Source of the DNA: Hydractinia symbiolongicarpus
Lineage: Eukaryota > Cnidaria > Hydrozoa > Anthoathecata > Hydractiniidae
NCBI RefSeq assembly: GCF_029227915.1
Contig: NC_079888.1
Coordinates: 20,192,001 to 20,256,000 of the forward strand
Length of the DNA stretch: 64,000 nucleotides
Direction: 5' to 3'
Below, one piece after another: positions 35,865 to 48,567 of the stretch (within the stretch, counting starts at the first letter, position 1; each line of letters opens with the position of its first letter). The position numbers and the translations under genes are program-made. The notes beneath the pieces were generated by a model, which was not told the origin of the DNA, did no database searches, and saw only the letters and a list, made by a program, of their open reading frames with translations.

Positions 35865-38800
35865 GAAACTCAGCGATTACACTGGGCTCTGTGGTAGCGC
35901 TTAATTAAGAATTAAGTTAAAAAAAGTCATTTTTTTATTGTCGGACCAATCCTAGACATTATCGCGCGCTGAGGAAATAGCGACAGTTTCAAAAACTACA
36001 TTTCATTGACTTTCTAACGGTATCAGTCCGTTTGAGTTACAACGGTTGGGTAACATAATCGTACCAACATGTATTTAGCGATATTTTTCTGATATTACTA
36101 GGTTGCATCGCATTTAACTATGAAACGATTGCCTGTGGGACTTAATTGAACTAACTTTGGACTCTGGCCTGATAAATGTGATAAATGAGACAATTGGACA
36201 CCAAGAAATAACATTCTTCTTAATTTGACATGATTGCCAAAACTCAGCGATTACACTGGGCTCTGTGGTAGCGCTTCATTTAAGAATTAAGTTAAAAAAA
36301 GTCATTTTTTTATTGTGGGACCAATCCTAGACATTATCGCGCGCTGAGGAAATAGCGACAGTTTCAAAAACTACATTTTATTGACTTTCTAATGGTGTCA
36401 GTCACTTTGAGTTTCAACGGATGTGTCACATATTCGTACCAACATGTATTTAGCGATATTTTTCTGATATTACTAGGTTGCATCGCTTTTAACTATGAAA
36501 CGATTAACTGTGGGACTTATTTGAACTAACTTTGGACTCTGGCCTGATAAATGTGATAAATGAGACAATTGGACACCAAGAAATAACATTCTTCTTAATT
36601 TGACATGATTGCCGAAACTCAGCGATTACACTGGGCTCTGTGGTAGCGCTTAATTAAGAATTAAGTTAAAAAAAGTCATTTTTTTATTGTGGGACCAATC
36701 CTAGACATTATCGCGCGCTGAGGAAATAGCGACAGTTTCAAAAACTACATTTCATTGACTTTCTAATGGTGTCAGTCACTTTGAGTTTCAACGGATGTGT
36801 CACATATTCGTACCAACATGTATTTAGCGATATTTTTTTGATATTACTAGGTTGCATCGCTTTTAACAATGAAACGTTGACTGTGGGACTTAATTGAACT
36901 AACTTTGGACTGTGACCTGATAAATGTGATAAATGAGACAATTGGACTCCAAGAAATAACATTCTTCTTAATTTGACGTGATTGCCGGAACTCAGCGATT
37001 ACACTGGGCTCTGTGGTAGCGCTTCAATTAAGAATTAAGATAAAATAATCATTTTTTTATTGCGGGACCAATCCTAGCCATTATCTCGCGCTGAAGAAAT
37101 AGCGGCAGTTTCAAAAACTACATTTCATTGACTTTCTAATGGTGTTAGTCCGTTTGAGTTACAACGGTTGTGTCAAATATTCGTACCAACATGTATTTAG
37201 CGATATTTTTCTGATATTACTAGGTTGCATCGCTTTTAACTATGAAACGATTGACTGTGGGACTTAATTGAACTAACTTTGGACTCTGGCCTGATAAATG
37301 TGATAAATGAGACAATTGGACACCAAGAAATAACATTCTTCTTAATTTGACATGATCGCCGAAACTCAGCGATTACACTGGGCTCTGTGGTAGCGCTTTA
37401 TTTAAGAATTAAGTTAAAAAAAGTCATTTTTTTATTGTGGGACCAATCCTAGACATTATTGCGCGCTGAGGAAATAGCGACAGTTTCAAAAACTACATTT
37501 CATTGACTTTCTAATGGTGTCAGTCACTTTGAGTTTCAACGGATGTGTCACATATTCGTACCAACATGTATTTAGCGATATTTTTTTGATATTACTAGGT
37601 TGCATCGCTTTTAACAATGAAACGTTGACTGTGGGACTTAATTGAACTAACTTTGGACTGTGACCTTAAATGTGATAAATGAGACAATTGGACTCCAAGA
37701 AATAACATTCTTCTTTATTTGACGTGATTTCCGGAACTCAGCGATTACACTGGGCTCTGTGATAGCGCTTCATTTAAAAATTAAGATAAAAAAAGTCATT
37801 TTTTTATTGTGGGACCAATCCTAGCCATTATCGCGCGCTGAGGAAATAGCGACAGTTTCAAAAACTACATTTCATTCACTTTCTAACGGTGTCAGTCCGT
37901 TTGAGTTTCAACAGTTGTGTCACATATTCGTACCAACATGTATTTAGCGATATTTTTTTGATATTACTAGGTTGCATCGCTTTTAACAATGAAACGTTGA
38001 CTGTGGGACTTAATTGAACTAACTTTGGACTGTGACCTGATAAATGTGATAAATGAGACAATTGGACTCCAAGAAATAACATTCTTCTTAATTTGACGTG
38101 ATTGCCGGAACTCAGCGATTACACTGGGCTCTGTGGTAGCGCTTTAATTAAGAATTAAGATAAAATAATCATTTTTTTATTGCGGGACCAATCCTAGCCA
38201 TCATCCCGCGCTGAAGAATTAGCGGCAGTTTCAAAAACTACATTTCATTGACTTTCTAATGGTGTCAGTCCGTTTGAGTTACAACGGTTGTGTCAAATAT
38301 TCCTACCAACATGTATTTAGCGATATTTTTCTGATATTACTAGGTTGCATCGCTTTTAACTATGAAACGATTGACTGTGGGACTTAATTGAACTAACTTT
38401 GGACTCTAGCCTGATAAATGTGATAAATGAGACAATTGGACACCAAGAAATAACATTCTTCTTAATTTGACATGATCGCCGAAACTCAGCGATTACACTG
38501 GGCTCTGTGGTAGCGCTTCATTTAAGAATTAAGTTAAAAAAAGTCATTTTTTTATTGTGGGACCAATCCTAGACATTATTGCGCGCTGAGGAAATAGCGA
38601 CAGTTTCAAAAACTACATTTCATTGACTTTCTAATGGTGTCAGTCACTTTGAGTTTCAACGGATGTGTCACATATTCGTACCAACATGTATTTAGCGATA
38701 TTTTTTTGATATTACTAGGTTGCATCGCTTTTAACAATGAAACGTTGACTGTGGGACTTAATTGAACTAACTTTGGACTGTGACCTTAAATGTGATAAAT

Positions 38801-39598
38801 GAGACAATTGGACTCCAAGAAATAACATTCTTCTTTATTTGACGTGATTTCCGGAACTCAGCGATTACACTGGGCTCTGTGATAGCGCTTCATTTAAGAA
38901 TTAAGATAAAAAAAGTCATTTTTTTAATGTGGGACCAATCCTAGCCATTATCGCGCGCTGAGGAAATAGCGACAGTTTCAAAAACTACATTTCATTCACT
39001 TTCTAACGGTGTCAGTCCGTTTGAGTTTCAACAGTTGTGTCACATATTCGTACCAACATGTATTTAGCGATATTTTTTTGATATTACTAGGTTGCATCGC
39101 TTTTAACAATGAAACGTTGACTGTGGGACTTAATTGAACTAACTTTGGACTGTGACCTGATAAATGTGATAAATGAGACAATTGGACTCCAAGAAATAAC
39201 ATTCTTCTTAATTTGACGTGATTGCCGGAACTCAGCGATTACACTGGGCTCTGTGGTAGCGCTTTAATTAAGAATTAAGATAAAATAATCATTTTTTTAT
39301 TGCGGGACCAATCCTAGCCATTATCTCGCGCTGAAGAATTAGCGGCAGTTTCAAAAACTACATTTCATTGACTTTCTAATGGTGTCAGTCCGTTTGAGTT
39401 ACAACGGTTGTGAAATATTCCTACCAACATGTATTTAGCGATATTTTTCTGATATTACTAGGTTGCATCGCTTTTAACTATGAAACGATTGACTGTGGGA
39501 CTTAATTGAACTAACTTTGGACTCTGGCCTGATAAATGTAATAAATGAGACAATTGGACACCAAGAAATAACATTCTTCTTAATTTGACATGATTGCC
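35865..39598 (+). repeat. Ten-monomer higher-order unit, copy 1 (3734 bp)
   Basis: Monomer starts are 35865, 36239, 36614, 36987, 37361, 37733, 38107, 38481, 38853 and 39227. Private landmarks are GCTTAATTAAG and GTCGGACC in the first, CGATTAACTG in the second, GGTGTTAGTCCG in the fourth, GTGACCTTAAATGTG in the fifth and eighth, CATCATCCCGCGCTG in the seventh, ACTCTAGCCTG across the end of the seventh, TTTTTTTAATGTGGG in the ninth and GTTGTGAAATATTCC in the tenth. All recur at exactly +3734 bp. Inside the unit, monomers 5-7 and 8-10 are themselves a trimer duplication (offset 1120 bp). Confidence 0.95.
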
Positions 39599-42500
39599 GA
39601 AACTCAGCGATTACACTGGGCTCTGTGGTAGCGCTTAATTAAGAATTAAGTTAAAAAAAGTCATTTTTTTATTGTCGGACCAATCCTAGACATTATCGCG
39701 CGCTGAGGAAATAGCGACAGTTTCAAAAACTACATTTCATTGACTTTCTAACGGTATCAGTCCGTTTGAGTTACAACGGTTGGGTAACATAATCGTACCA
39801 ACATGTATTTAGCGATATTTTTCTGATATTACTAGGTTGCATCGCATTTAACTATGAAACGATTGCCTGTGGGACTTAATTGAACTAACTTTGGACTCTG
39901 GCCTGATAAATGTGATAAATGAGACAATTGGACACCAAGAAATAACATTCTTCTTAATTTGACATGATTGCCAAAACTCAGCGATTACACTGGGCTCTGT
40001 GGTAGCGCTTCATTTAAGAATTAAGTTAAAAAAAGTCATTTTTTTATTGTGGGACCAATCCTAGACATTATCGCGCGCTGAGGAAATAGCGACAGTTTCA
40101 AAAACTACATTTTATTGACTTTCTAATGGTGTCAGTCACTTTGAGTTTCAACGGATGTGTCACATATTCGTACCAACATGTATTTAGCGATATTTTTCTG
40201 ATATTACTAGGTTGCATCGCTTTTAACTATGAAACGATTAACTGTGGGACTTATTTGAACTAACTTTGGACTCTGGCCTGATAAATGTGATAAATGAGAC
40301 AATTGGACACCAAGAAATAACATTCTTCTTAATTTGACATGATTGCCGAAACTCAGCGATTACACTGGGCTCTGTGGTAGCGCTTAATTAAGAATTAAGT
40401 TAAAAAAAGTCATTTTTTTATTGTGGGACCAATCCTAGACATTATCGCGCGCTGAGGAAATAGCGACAGTTTCAAAAACTACATTTCATTGACTTTCTAA
40501 TGGTGTCAGTCACTTTGAGTTTCAACGGATGTGTCACATATTCGTACCAACATGTATTTAGCGATATTTTTTTGATATTACTAGGTTGCATCGCTTTTAA
40601 CAATGAAACGTTGACTGTGGGACTTAATTGAACTAACTTTGGACTGTGACCTGATAAATGTGATAAATGAGACAATTGGACTCCAAGAAATAACATTCTT
40701 CTTAATTTGACGTGATTGCCGGAACTCAGCGATTACACTGGGCTCTGTGGTAGCGCTTCAATTAAGAATTAAGATAAAATAATCATTTTTTTATTGCGGG
40801 ACCAATCCTAGCCATTATCTCGCGCTGAAGAAATAGCGGCAGTTTCAAAAACTACATTTCATTGACTTTCTAATGGTGTTAGTCCGTTTGAGTTACAACG
40901 GTTGTGTCAAATATTCGTACCAACATGTATTTAGCGATATTTTTCTGATATTACTAGGTTGCATCGCTTTTAACTATGAAACGATTGACTGTGGGACTTA
41001 ATTGAACTAACTTTGGACTCTGGCCTGATAAATGTGATAAATGAGACAATTGGACACCAAGAAATAACATTCTTCTTAATTTGACATGATCGCCGAAACT
41101 CAGCGATTACACTGGGCTCTGTGGTAGCGCTTTATTTAAGAATTAAGTTAAAAAAAGTCATTTTTTTATTGTGGGACCAATCCTAGACATTATTGCGCGC
41201 TGAGGAAATAGCGACAGTTTCAAAAACTACATTTCATTGACTTTCTAATGGTGTCAGTCACTTTGAGTTTCAACGGATGTGTCACATATTCGTACCAACA
41301 TGTATTTAGCGATATTTTTTTGATATTACTAGGTTGCATCGCTTTTAACAATGAAACGTTGACTGTGGGACTTAATTGAACTAACTTTGGACTGTGACCT
41401 TAAATGTGATAAATGAGACAATTGGACTCCAAGAAATAACATTCTTCTTTATTTGACGTGATTTCCGGAACTCAGCGATTACACTGGGCTCTGTGATAGC
41501 GCTTCATTTAAAAATTAAGATAAAAAAAGTCATTTTTTTATTGTGGGACCAATCCTAGCCATTATCGCGCGCTGAGGAAATAGCGACAGTTTCAAAAACT
41601 ACATTTCATTCACTTTCTAACGGTGTCAGTCCGTTTGAGTTTCAACAGTTGTGTCACATATTCGTACCAACATGTATTTAGCGATATTTTTTTGATATTA
41701 CTAGGTTGCATCGCTTTTAACAATGAAACGTTGACTGTGGGACTTAATTGAACTAACTTTGGACTGTGACCTGATAAATGTGATAAATGAGACAATTGGA
41801 CTCCAAGAAATAACATTCTTCTTAATTTGACGTGATTGCCGGAACTCAGCGATTACACTGGGCTCTGTGGTAGCGCTTTAATTAAGAATTAAGATAAAAT
41901 AATCATTTTTTTATTGCGGGACCAATCCTAGCCATCATCCCGCGCTGAAGAATTAGCGGCAGTTTCAAAAACTACATTTCATTGACTTTCTAATGGTGTC
42001 AGTCCGTTTGAGTTACAACGGTTGTGTCAAATATTCCTACCAACATGTATTTAGCGATATTTTTCTGATATTACTAGGTTGCATCGCTTTTAACTATGAA
42101 ACGATTGACTGTGGGACTTAATTGAACTAACTTTGGACTCTAGCCTGATAAATGTGATAAATGAGACAATTGGACACCAAGAAATAACATTCTTCTTAAT
42201 TTGACATGATCGCCGAAACTCAGCGATTACACTGGGCTCTGTGGTAGCGCTTCATTTAAGAATTAAGTTAAAAAAAGTCATTTTTTTATTGTGGGACCAA
42301 TCCTAGACATTATTGCGCGCTGAGGAAATAGCGACAGTTTCAAAAACTACATTTCATTGACTTTCTAATGGTGTCAGTCACTTTGAGTTTCAACGGATGT
42401 GTCACATATTCGTACCAACATGTATTTAGCGATATTTTTTTGATATTACTAGGTTGCATCGCTTTTAACAATGAAACGTTGACTGTGGGACTTAATTGAA

Positions 42501-43332
42501 CTAACTTTGGACTGTGACCTTAAATGTGATAAATGAGACAATTGGACTCCAAGAAATAACATTCTTCTTTATTTGACGTGATTTCCGGAACTCAGCGATT
42601 ACACTGGGCTCTGTGATAGCGCTTCATTTAAGAATTAAGATAAAAAAAGTCATTTTTTTAATGTGGGACCAATCCTAGCCATTATCGCGCGCTGAGGAAA
42701 TAGCGACAGTTTCAAAAACTACATTTCATTCACTTTCTAACGGTGTCAGTCCGTTTGAGTTTCAACAGTTGTGTCACATATTCGTACCAACATGTATTTA
42801 GCGATATTTTTTTGATATTACTAGGTTGCATCGCTTTTAACAATGAAACGTTGACTGTGGGACTTAATTGAACTAACTTTGGACTGTGACCTGATAAATG
42901 TGATAAATGAGACAATTGGACTCCAAGAAATAACATTCTTCTTAATTTGACGTGATTGCCGGAACTCAGCGATTACACTGGGCTCTGTGGTAGCGCTTTA
43001 ATTAAGAATTAAGATAAAATAATCATTTTTTTATTGCGGGACCAATCCTAGCCATTATCTCGCGCTGAAGAATTAGCGGCAGTTTCAAAAACTACATTTC
43101 ATTGACTTTCTAATGGTGTCAGTCCGTTTGAGTTACAACGGTTGTGAAATATTCCTACCAACATGTATTTAGCGATATTTTTCTGATATTACTAGGTTGC
43201 ATCGCTTTTAACTATGAAACGATTGACTGTGGGACTTAATTGAACTAACTTTGGACTCTGGCCTGATAAATGTAATAAATGAGACAATTGGACACCAAGA
43301 AATAACATTCTTCTTAATTTGACATGATTGCC
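39599..43332 (+). repeat. Ten-monomer higher-order unit, copy 2 (3734 bp)
   Basis: Monomer starts are 39599, 39973, 40348, 40721, 41095, 41467, 41841, 42215, 42587 and 42961. Every private landmark of the copy at 35865-39598 is found here at +3734 bp, including single-base oddities and three small deletions. Comparing stretches from all ten monomers by eye I found no difference. The third unit expected at 43333 does not begin: that monomer has GCTTCATTTAAG and GTGGGACC in place of GCTTAATTAAG and GTCGGACC. The copy is either very recent or an assembly duplication. Confidence 0.95.
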
Positions 43333-46300
43333 GAAACTCAGCGATTACACTGGGCTCTGTGGTAGCGCTTCATTTAAGAATTAAGTTAAAAAAAGTCATT
43401 TTTTTATTGTGGGACCAATCCTAGACATTATCGCGCGCTGAGGAAATAGCGACAGTTTCAAAAACTACATTTCATTGACTTTCTAATGGTGTCAATCACT
43501 TTGAGTTTCAACGGACGTGTCACATATTCGTACCAACATGTATTTAACGATATCTTTCTGATATTACTAGGTTGCATCTCTTTTAACAATGAAACGATTG
43601 ACTGTGGGACTTAATTGAGCTAACTTTGGACTGTGACCTGATAAATGTGATAAATGAGACAATTGGACTCCAAGAAATAACATTCTTCTTAATTTGACGT
43701 GATTGCCGGAACTCAGCGATTACACTGGGCTCTGTGGTAGCGCTTCAATTAAGAATTAAGATAAAATAATCATTTTTTTATTGCGGGACCAATCCTAGCC
43801 ATTATCTCGCGCTGAAGAATTAGCGGCAGTTTCAAAAACTACATTTCATTGACTTTCTAATGGTGTCAGTCCGTTTGAGTTACAACGGTTGTGTCAAATA
43901 TTCGTACCAACATGTATTTAGCGATATTTTTCTGATATTACTAGGTTGCATCGCTTTTAACTATGAAACGATTGACTGTGGGACTTAATTGAACTAACTT
44001 TGGACTCTGGCCTGATAAATGTGATAAATGAGACAATTGGACACCAAGAAATAACATTCTTCTTAATTTGACATGATTGCCGAAACTCAGCGATTACACT
44101 GGGCTCTGTGGTAGCGCTTCATTTAAGAATTAAGTTAAAAAAAGTCATTTTTTTATTGTGGGACCAATCCTAGACATTATCGCGCGCTGAGGAAATAGCG
44201 ACAGTTTCAAAAACTACATTTCATTGACTTTCTAACGGTGTCAGTCCGTTTGAGTTACAACGGTTGTGTCAAATATTCGTACCAACATGTATTTAGCGAT
44301 ATCTTTCTGATATTACTAGGTTGCATCTCTTTTAACAATTAAACGATTGACTGTGGGACTTAATTGAGCTAACTTTGGACTGTGACCTGATAAATGGGAT
44401 AAATGAGACAATTGGACTCCAAGAAATAACATTCTTCTTAATTTGACGTGATTGCCGGAACTCAGCGATTACACTTGGCACTGTGGTAGCGCTTCATTTA
44501 AAAATTAAGATACAAAAAGTCATTTTTTTATTGTGGGACCAATCCTAGCCGCTATCGCGCGCTAAAGAAATAGCGACAGTTTCAAGAACTACATTTCATT
44601 GGCTTTCTAACGGTGTCAGTCCGTTTGAGTTACAACGGTTGGGTCACATATTCGTACCAACATGTATTTAACGATATTTTTCTGATATTATTAGGTTGCA
44701 TCGCTTTTAACTATGAAACATTTGACTGTGGGACTTACTTGAGCTAACTTTGGACTCTCACCTGATAAATGTGATAAAGGAGACAATTGGACTCCAAGAA
44801 AAAACATTCTTCTTAATTTGACATGATTGCCGAAACTCAGCGATTACACTGGGCTCTGTGGTAGCGCTTCATTTAAGAATTATGATAAAAAAACCATTTT
44901 TTTACTGTGGGACCTATCCTAGCCGTTAGCGCGCGTTGACGAAAAAGCGACAGTTTCAAAAACTACATTTCATTGACTTTCTAACGGTGTCAGTCCGTTT
45001 GAGTTACCACGGTTGGGTCACATATTCGTACCAACATGTATTTAGCCATATCTTTCTGATATTACTAGGTTGCATCGCTTTTAACTATGAAAAGATTGAC
45101 TGTGGGACTTAATTGAGCTAACTTTGGACTGTCACCTGATAAATGTGATAAAGGAGACTATTGGACTCCAAGAAAAAACATTCTTCTTAATTTGACATGA
45201 TTGCCGGAACTCAGCGATTACACTGGCCGCTGTGGTAGCGCTTCATTTAAGAGTTTAGATAAATAAGTCATTCTTTACTGTGGGACCAGTCCTATCTGTT
45301 ATCGCGCGCGGAAGAAATAGCAACAGTTTCAAAAACTAAATTTCATTGAATTTCTAACGGTGTCAGTCCGTTTCAGTTACAACGGTTTGGTCACATATTC
45401 GTACAACATGTATTTAGCGATATTTTTCTGATATTACTAGGTTGCTTCGCTTTTAACTATGAAACGATTGACTGTGGGACTTAATTGAACTAACTTTGGA
45501 CTCTGGCCTGATAAATGTGATAAATGAGTCAATTGGACACCAAGAAATAACATTCTTCTTAATTTGACATGATTGCCGAAACTCAGCGATTACATTGGGC
45601 TATGTGGTAGCACCTCATTTAAGAATTAAGTTTAAAAAAGTCATTTTTTTATTGTGGGACCAATCCTAGACATTATCGCGCGCTGAGGGAATAGCGACAG
45701 TTTCAAAAACTACATTTCATTGACTTTCTAACGGTGTCAGTCACTTTGAGTTTCAACGGTTGTGTCACATATTTGTACCAACATGTATTTAGCGATATTT
45801 TTCTGATATTACTAGGTTGCATCGCTTTTAACTATGAAACGATTGACTGTGGGACTTAATTGAGCTAACTTTGGACTGTCACCTGATAAATGTGATAAAG
45901 GAGACTATTGGACTCCAAGAAAAAACATTCTTCTTAATTTGACATGATTGCCGAAACTCAGCGATTACACTGGCCGCTGTGGTAGCGCTTCATTTAAGAG
46001 TTTAGATAAATAAGTCATTCTTTACTGTGGGACCAGTCCTATCTGTTATTGCGCGCGGAAGAAATAGCGACAGTTTCAAAAACTAATTTTCATTGAATTT
46101 CTAACGGTGTCAGTCCGTCTCAGTTACAACGGTTTGGTCACATATTCGTACAACATGTATTTAGCGATATTTTTTTGATATTACTAGGTTGCATCGCTTT
46201 TAACTATGAAACGATTGACTGTGGGACTTAATTGAACTAACTTTGGACTCTGGCCTGATAAATGTGATACATGAGTCAATTGAACACCAAGAAATAACAT

Positions 46301-46698
46301 TCTTCTTAATTTGACATGATTGCCGAAACTCAGCGATTACACTGGGCTCTGTGGTAGCGCCTCATTTAAGAATTAAGTTAAAGAAAGTCATTTTTTTATT
46401 GTGGGACCAATCCTAGACATTATCGCGCGCTGAGGAAATAGCGACAGTTTCAAAAACTACATTTCATTGACTTTCTAACGGTGTCAGTCACTTTGAGTTT
46501 CAACGGTTGTGTCACATATTTGTAACAACATGTATTTAGCGATATTTTTATGATATTACTAGGTTGCATCGCTATTAACAATGAAACGTTGACTGTGGGA
46601 CTTAATTGAACTAACTTTGGACTGTGACCTAATAAATGTGATAAATGAGACAATTGGACTCCAAGAAATAACATTCTTCTTAATTTGACGTGATTGCC
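43333..46698 (+). repeat. Monomers 117-125: mixed region with a third late K-CCATTT-N module
   Basis: Starts are 43333, 43708, 44082, 44457, 44832, 45206, 45578, 45953 and 46325. The 44457-45577 stretch repeats the K, CCATTT, N order of 33995-35114, with the shared rare ACTTGGCACTG, TATCGCGCGCTAAAG after GCCGC, GTTACCACGG and TAGCCATAT, at an offset of about 10462 bp. The 45578 copy shares GTAGCACCTC with 35115. The 46325 copy belongs to the group with TTTTTATGATATT and GCTATTAAC (also 375, 749 and 21300). No gene or insertion is visible. Confidence 0.87.
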
Positions 46699-48567
46699 GG
46701 AACTCAGCGATTACTCTGGGCTCTGTGGTAGCGCTTCATTTAAGAATTAAGTTAAAAAAAGTCATTTTTTTATTGTGGGACCAATCCTAGACATTATCGC
46801 GCGCTGAGGAAATAGCGACAGTTTCAAAAACTACATTTCATTGACTTTCTAATGGTGTCAGTCACTTTGAGTTTCAACGTATGTGTCACATATTCGTACC
46901 AACATGTATTTAGCGATATTTTTCTGATATTACTAGGTTGCATCGCTTTTAACTATGAAACGATTGACTGTGGGACTTAATTGAACTAACTTTGGACTCT
47001 GGCCTGATAAATGTGATAAATGAGACAATTGGACACCAAGAAATAACATTCTTCTTAATTTGACATGATTGCCGAAACTCAGCGATTACACTGGGCTCTG
47101 TGGTAGCGCTTAATTAAGAATTAAGTTAAAAAAAGTCATTTTTTTATTGTGGGACCAATCCTAGACATTATCGCGCACTGAGGAAATAGCGACAGTTTCA
47201 AAAACTACATTTCATTGACTTTCTAATGGTGTCAGTCACTTTGAGTTTCAACGGATGTGTCACATATTCGTACCAACATGTATTTAGCGATATTTTTTTG
47301 ATATTACTAGGTTGCATCGCTTTTAACAATTCAACGTTGACTGTGGGACTTAATTGAACTAACTTTGGACTATGACCTGATAAATGTGATAAATGAGACA
47401 GTTGGACTCCAAGAAATAACATTCCTCTTTATTTGACGTGATTTCCGGAACTCAGCGATTACACTGGGCTCTGTGATAGCGCTTCATTTAAGAATTAAGA
47501 TAAAAAAGTCATTTTTTTATTGTGGGACCAATCCTAGCCATTATCGCGCGCTGAGGAAATAGCGACAGTTTCAAAAACTACATTTCATTGACTTTCTAAC
47601 GGTGTCAGTCCGTTTGAGTTTCAACGGTTGTGTCACATATTCGTACCAACATGTATTTAGCGATATTATTTTGATATTACTAGGTTGCATCGTTTTTAAC
47701 AATGAAACGTTGACTGTGGGACTTAATTGAACTAACTTTGGACTGTGACCTGATAAATGTGATAAATGAGACAATTGGACTCCAAGAAATAACATTCTTC
47801 TTAATTTGACGTGATTGCCGGAACTCAGCGATTACTCTGGGCTCTGTGGTAGCGCTTCATTTAAGAATTAAGTTAAAAAAAGTCATTTTTTTATTGTGGG
47901 ACCAATCCTAGACAGTATCGCGCGCTGAGGAAATAGCGACAGTTTCAAAAACTACATTTCATTGACTTTCTAATGGTGTCAGTCACTTTGAGTTTCAACG
48001 GATGTGTCACATATTCGTACCAACATGTATTTAGCGATATTTTTCTGATATTACTAGGTTGCATCGCTTTTAACTATGAAACGATTGACTGTGGGACTTA
48101 ATTGAACTAACTTTGGACTCTGCCCTGTTAAATGTGATAAATGAGACAATTGGACACCAAGAAATAACATTCTTCTTAATTTGACATGATTGCCGAAACT
48201 CAGCGATTACACTGGGCTCTGTGGTAGCGCTTAATTAAGAATTAAGTTAAAAAAAGTCATTTTTTTATTGTGGGACCAATCCTAGACAATATCGCGCACT
48301 GAGGAAATAGCGACAGTTTCAAAAACTACATTTCATTGACTTTCTAATGGTGTCAGTCACTTTGAGTTTCAACGGATGTGTCACATATTCGTACCAACAT
48401 GTATTTAGCGATATTTTTTTGATATTACTAGGTTGCATCGCTTTTAACAATTAAACGTTGACTGTGGGACTTAATTGAGCTAACTTTGGACTGTGACCTG
48501 ATAAATGTGATAAATGAGACAATTGGACTCCAAGAAATAACATTCTTCTTAATTTGACGTGATTGCC
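46699..48567 (+). repeat. Monomers 126-130: 1121 bp trimer, second copy incomplete
   Basis: Starts are 46699, 47074, 47447, 47820 and 48195. The 46699 and 47074 copies correspond to 47820 and 48195 at +1121 bp; shared features include the start AGCGATTACTCTGGGC on a D body, and GCTTAATTAAG with ATCGCGCACTG. The third member at 47447 (E, with GATTTCCGG before it) has no counterpart, since 48568 is a K copy. The 48195 copy also loses the D/E boundary and takes a back half ending GAGCTAAC, so the repeat breaks inside it. Confidence 0.88.
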
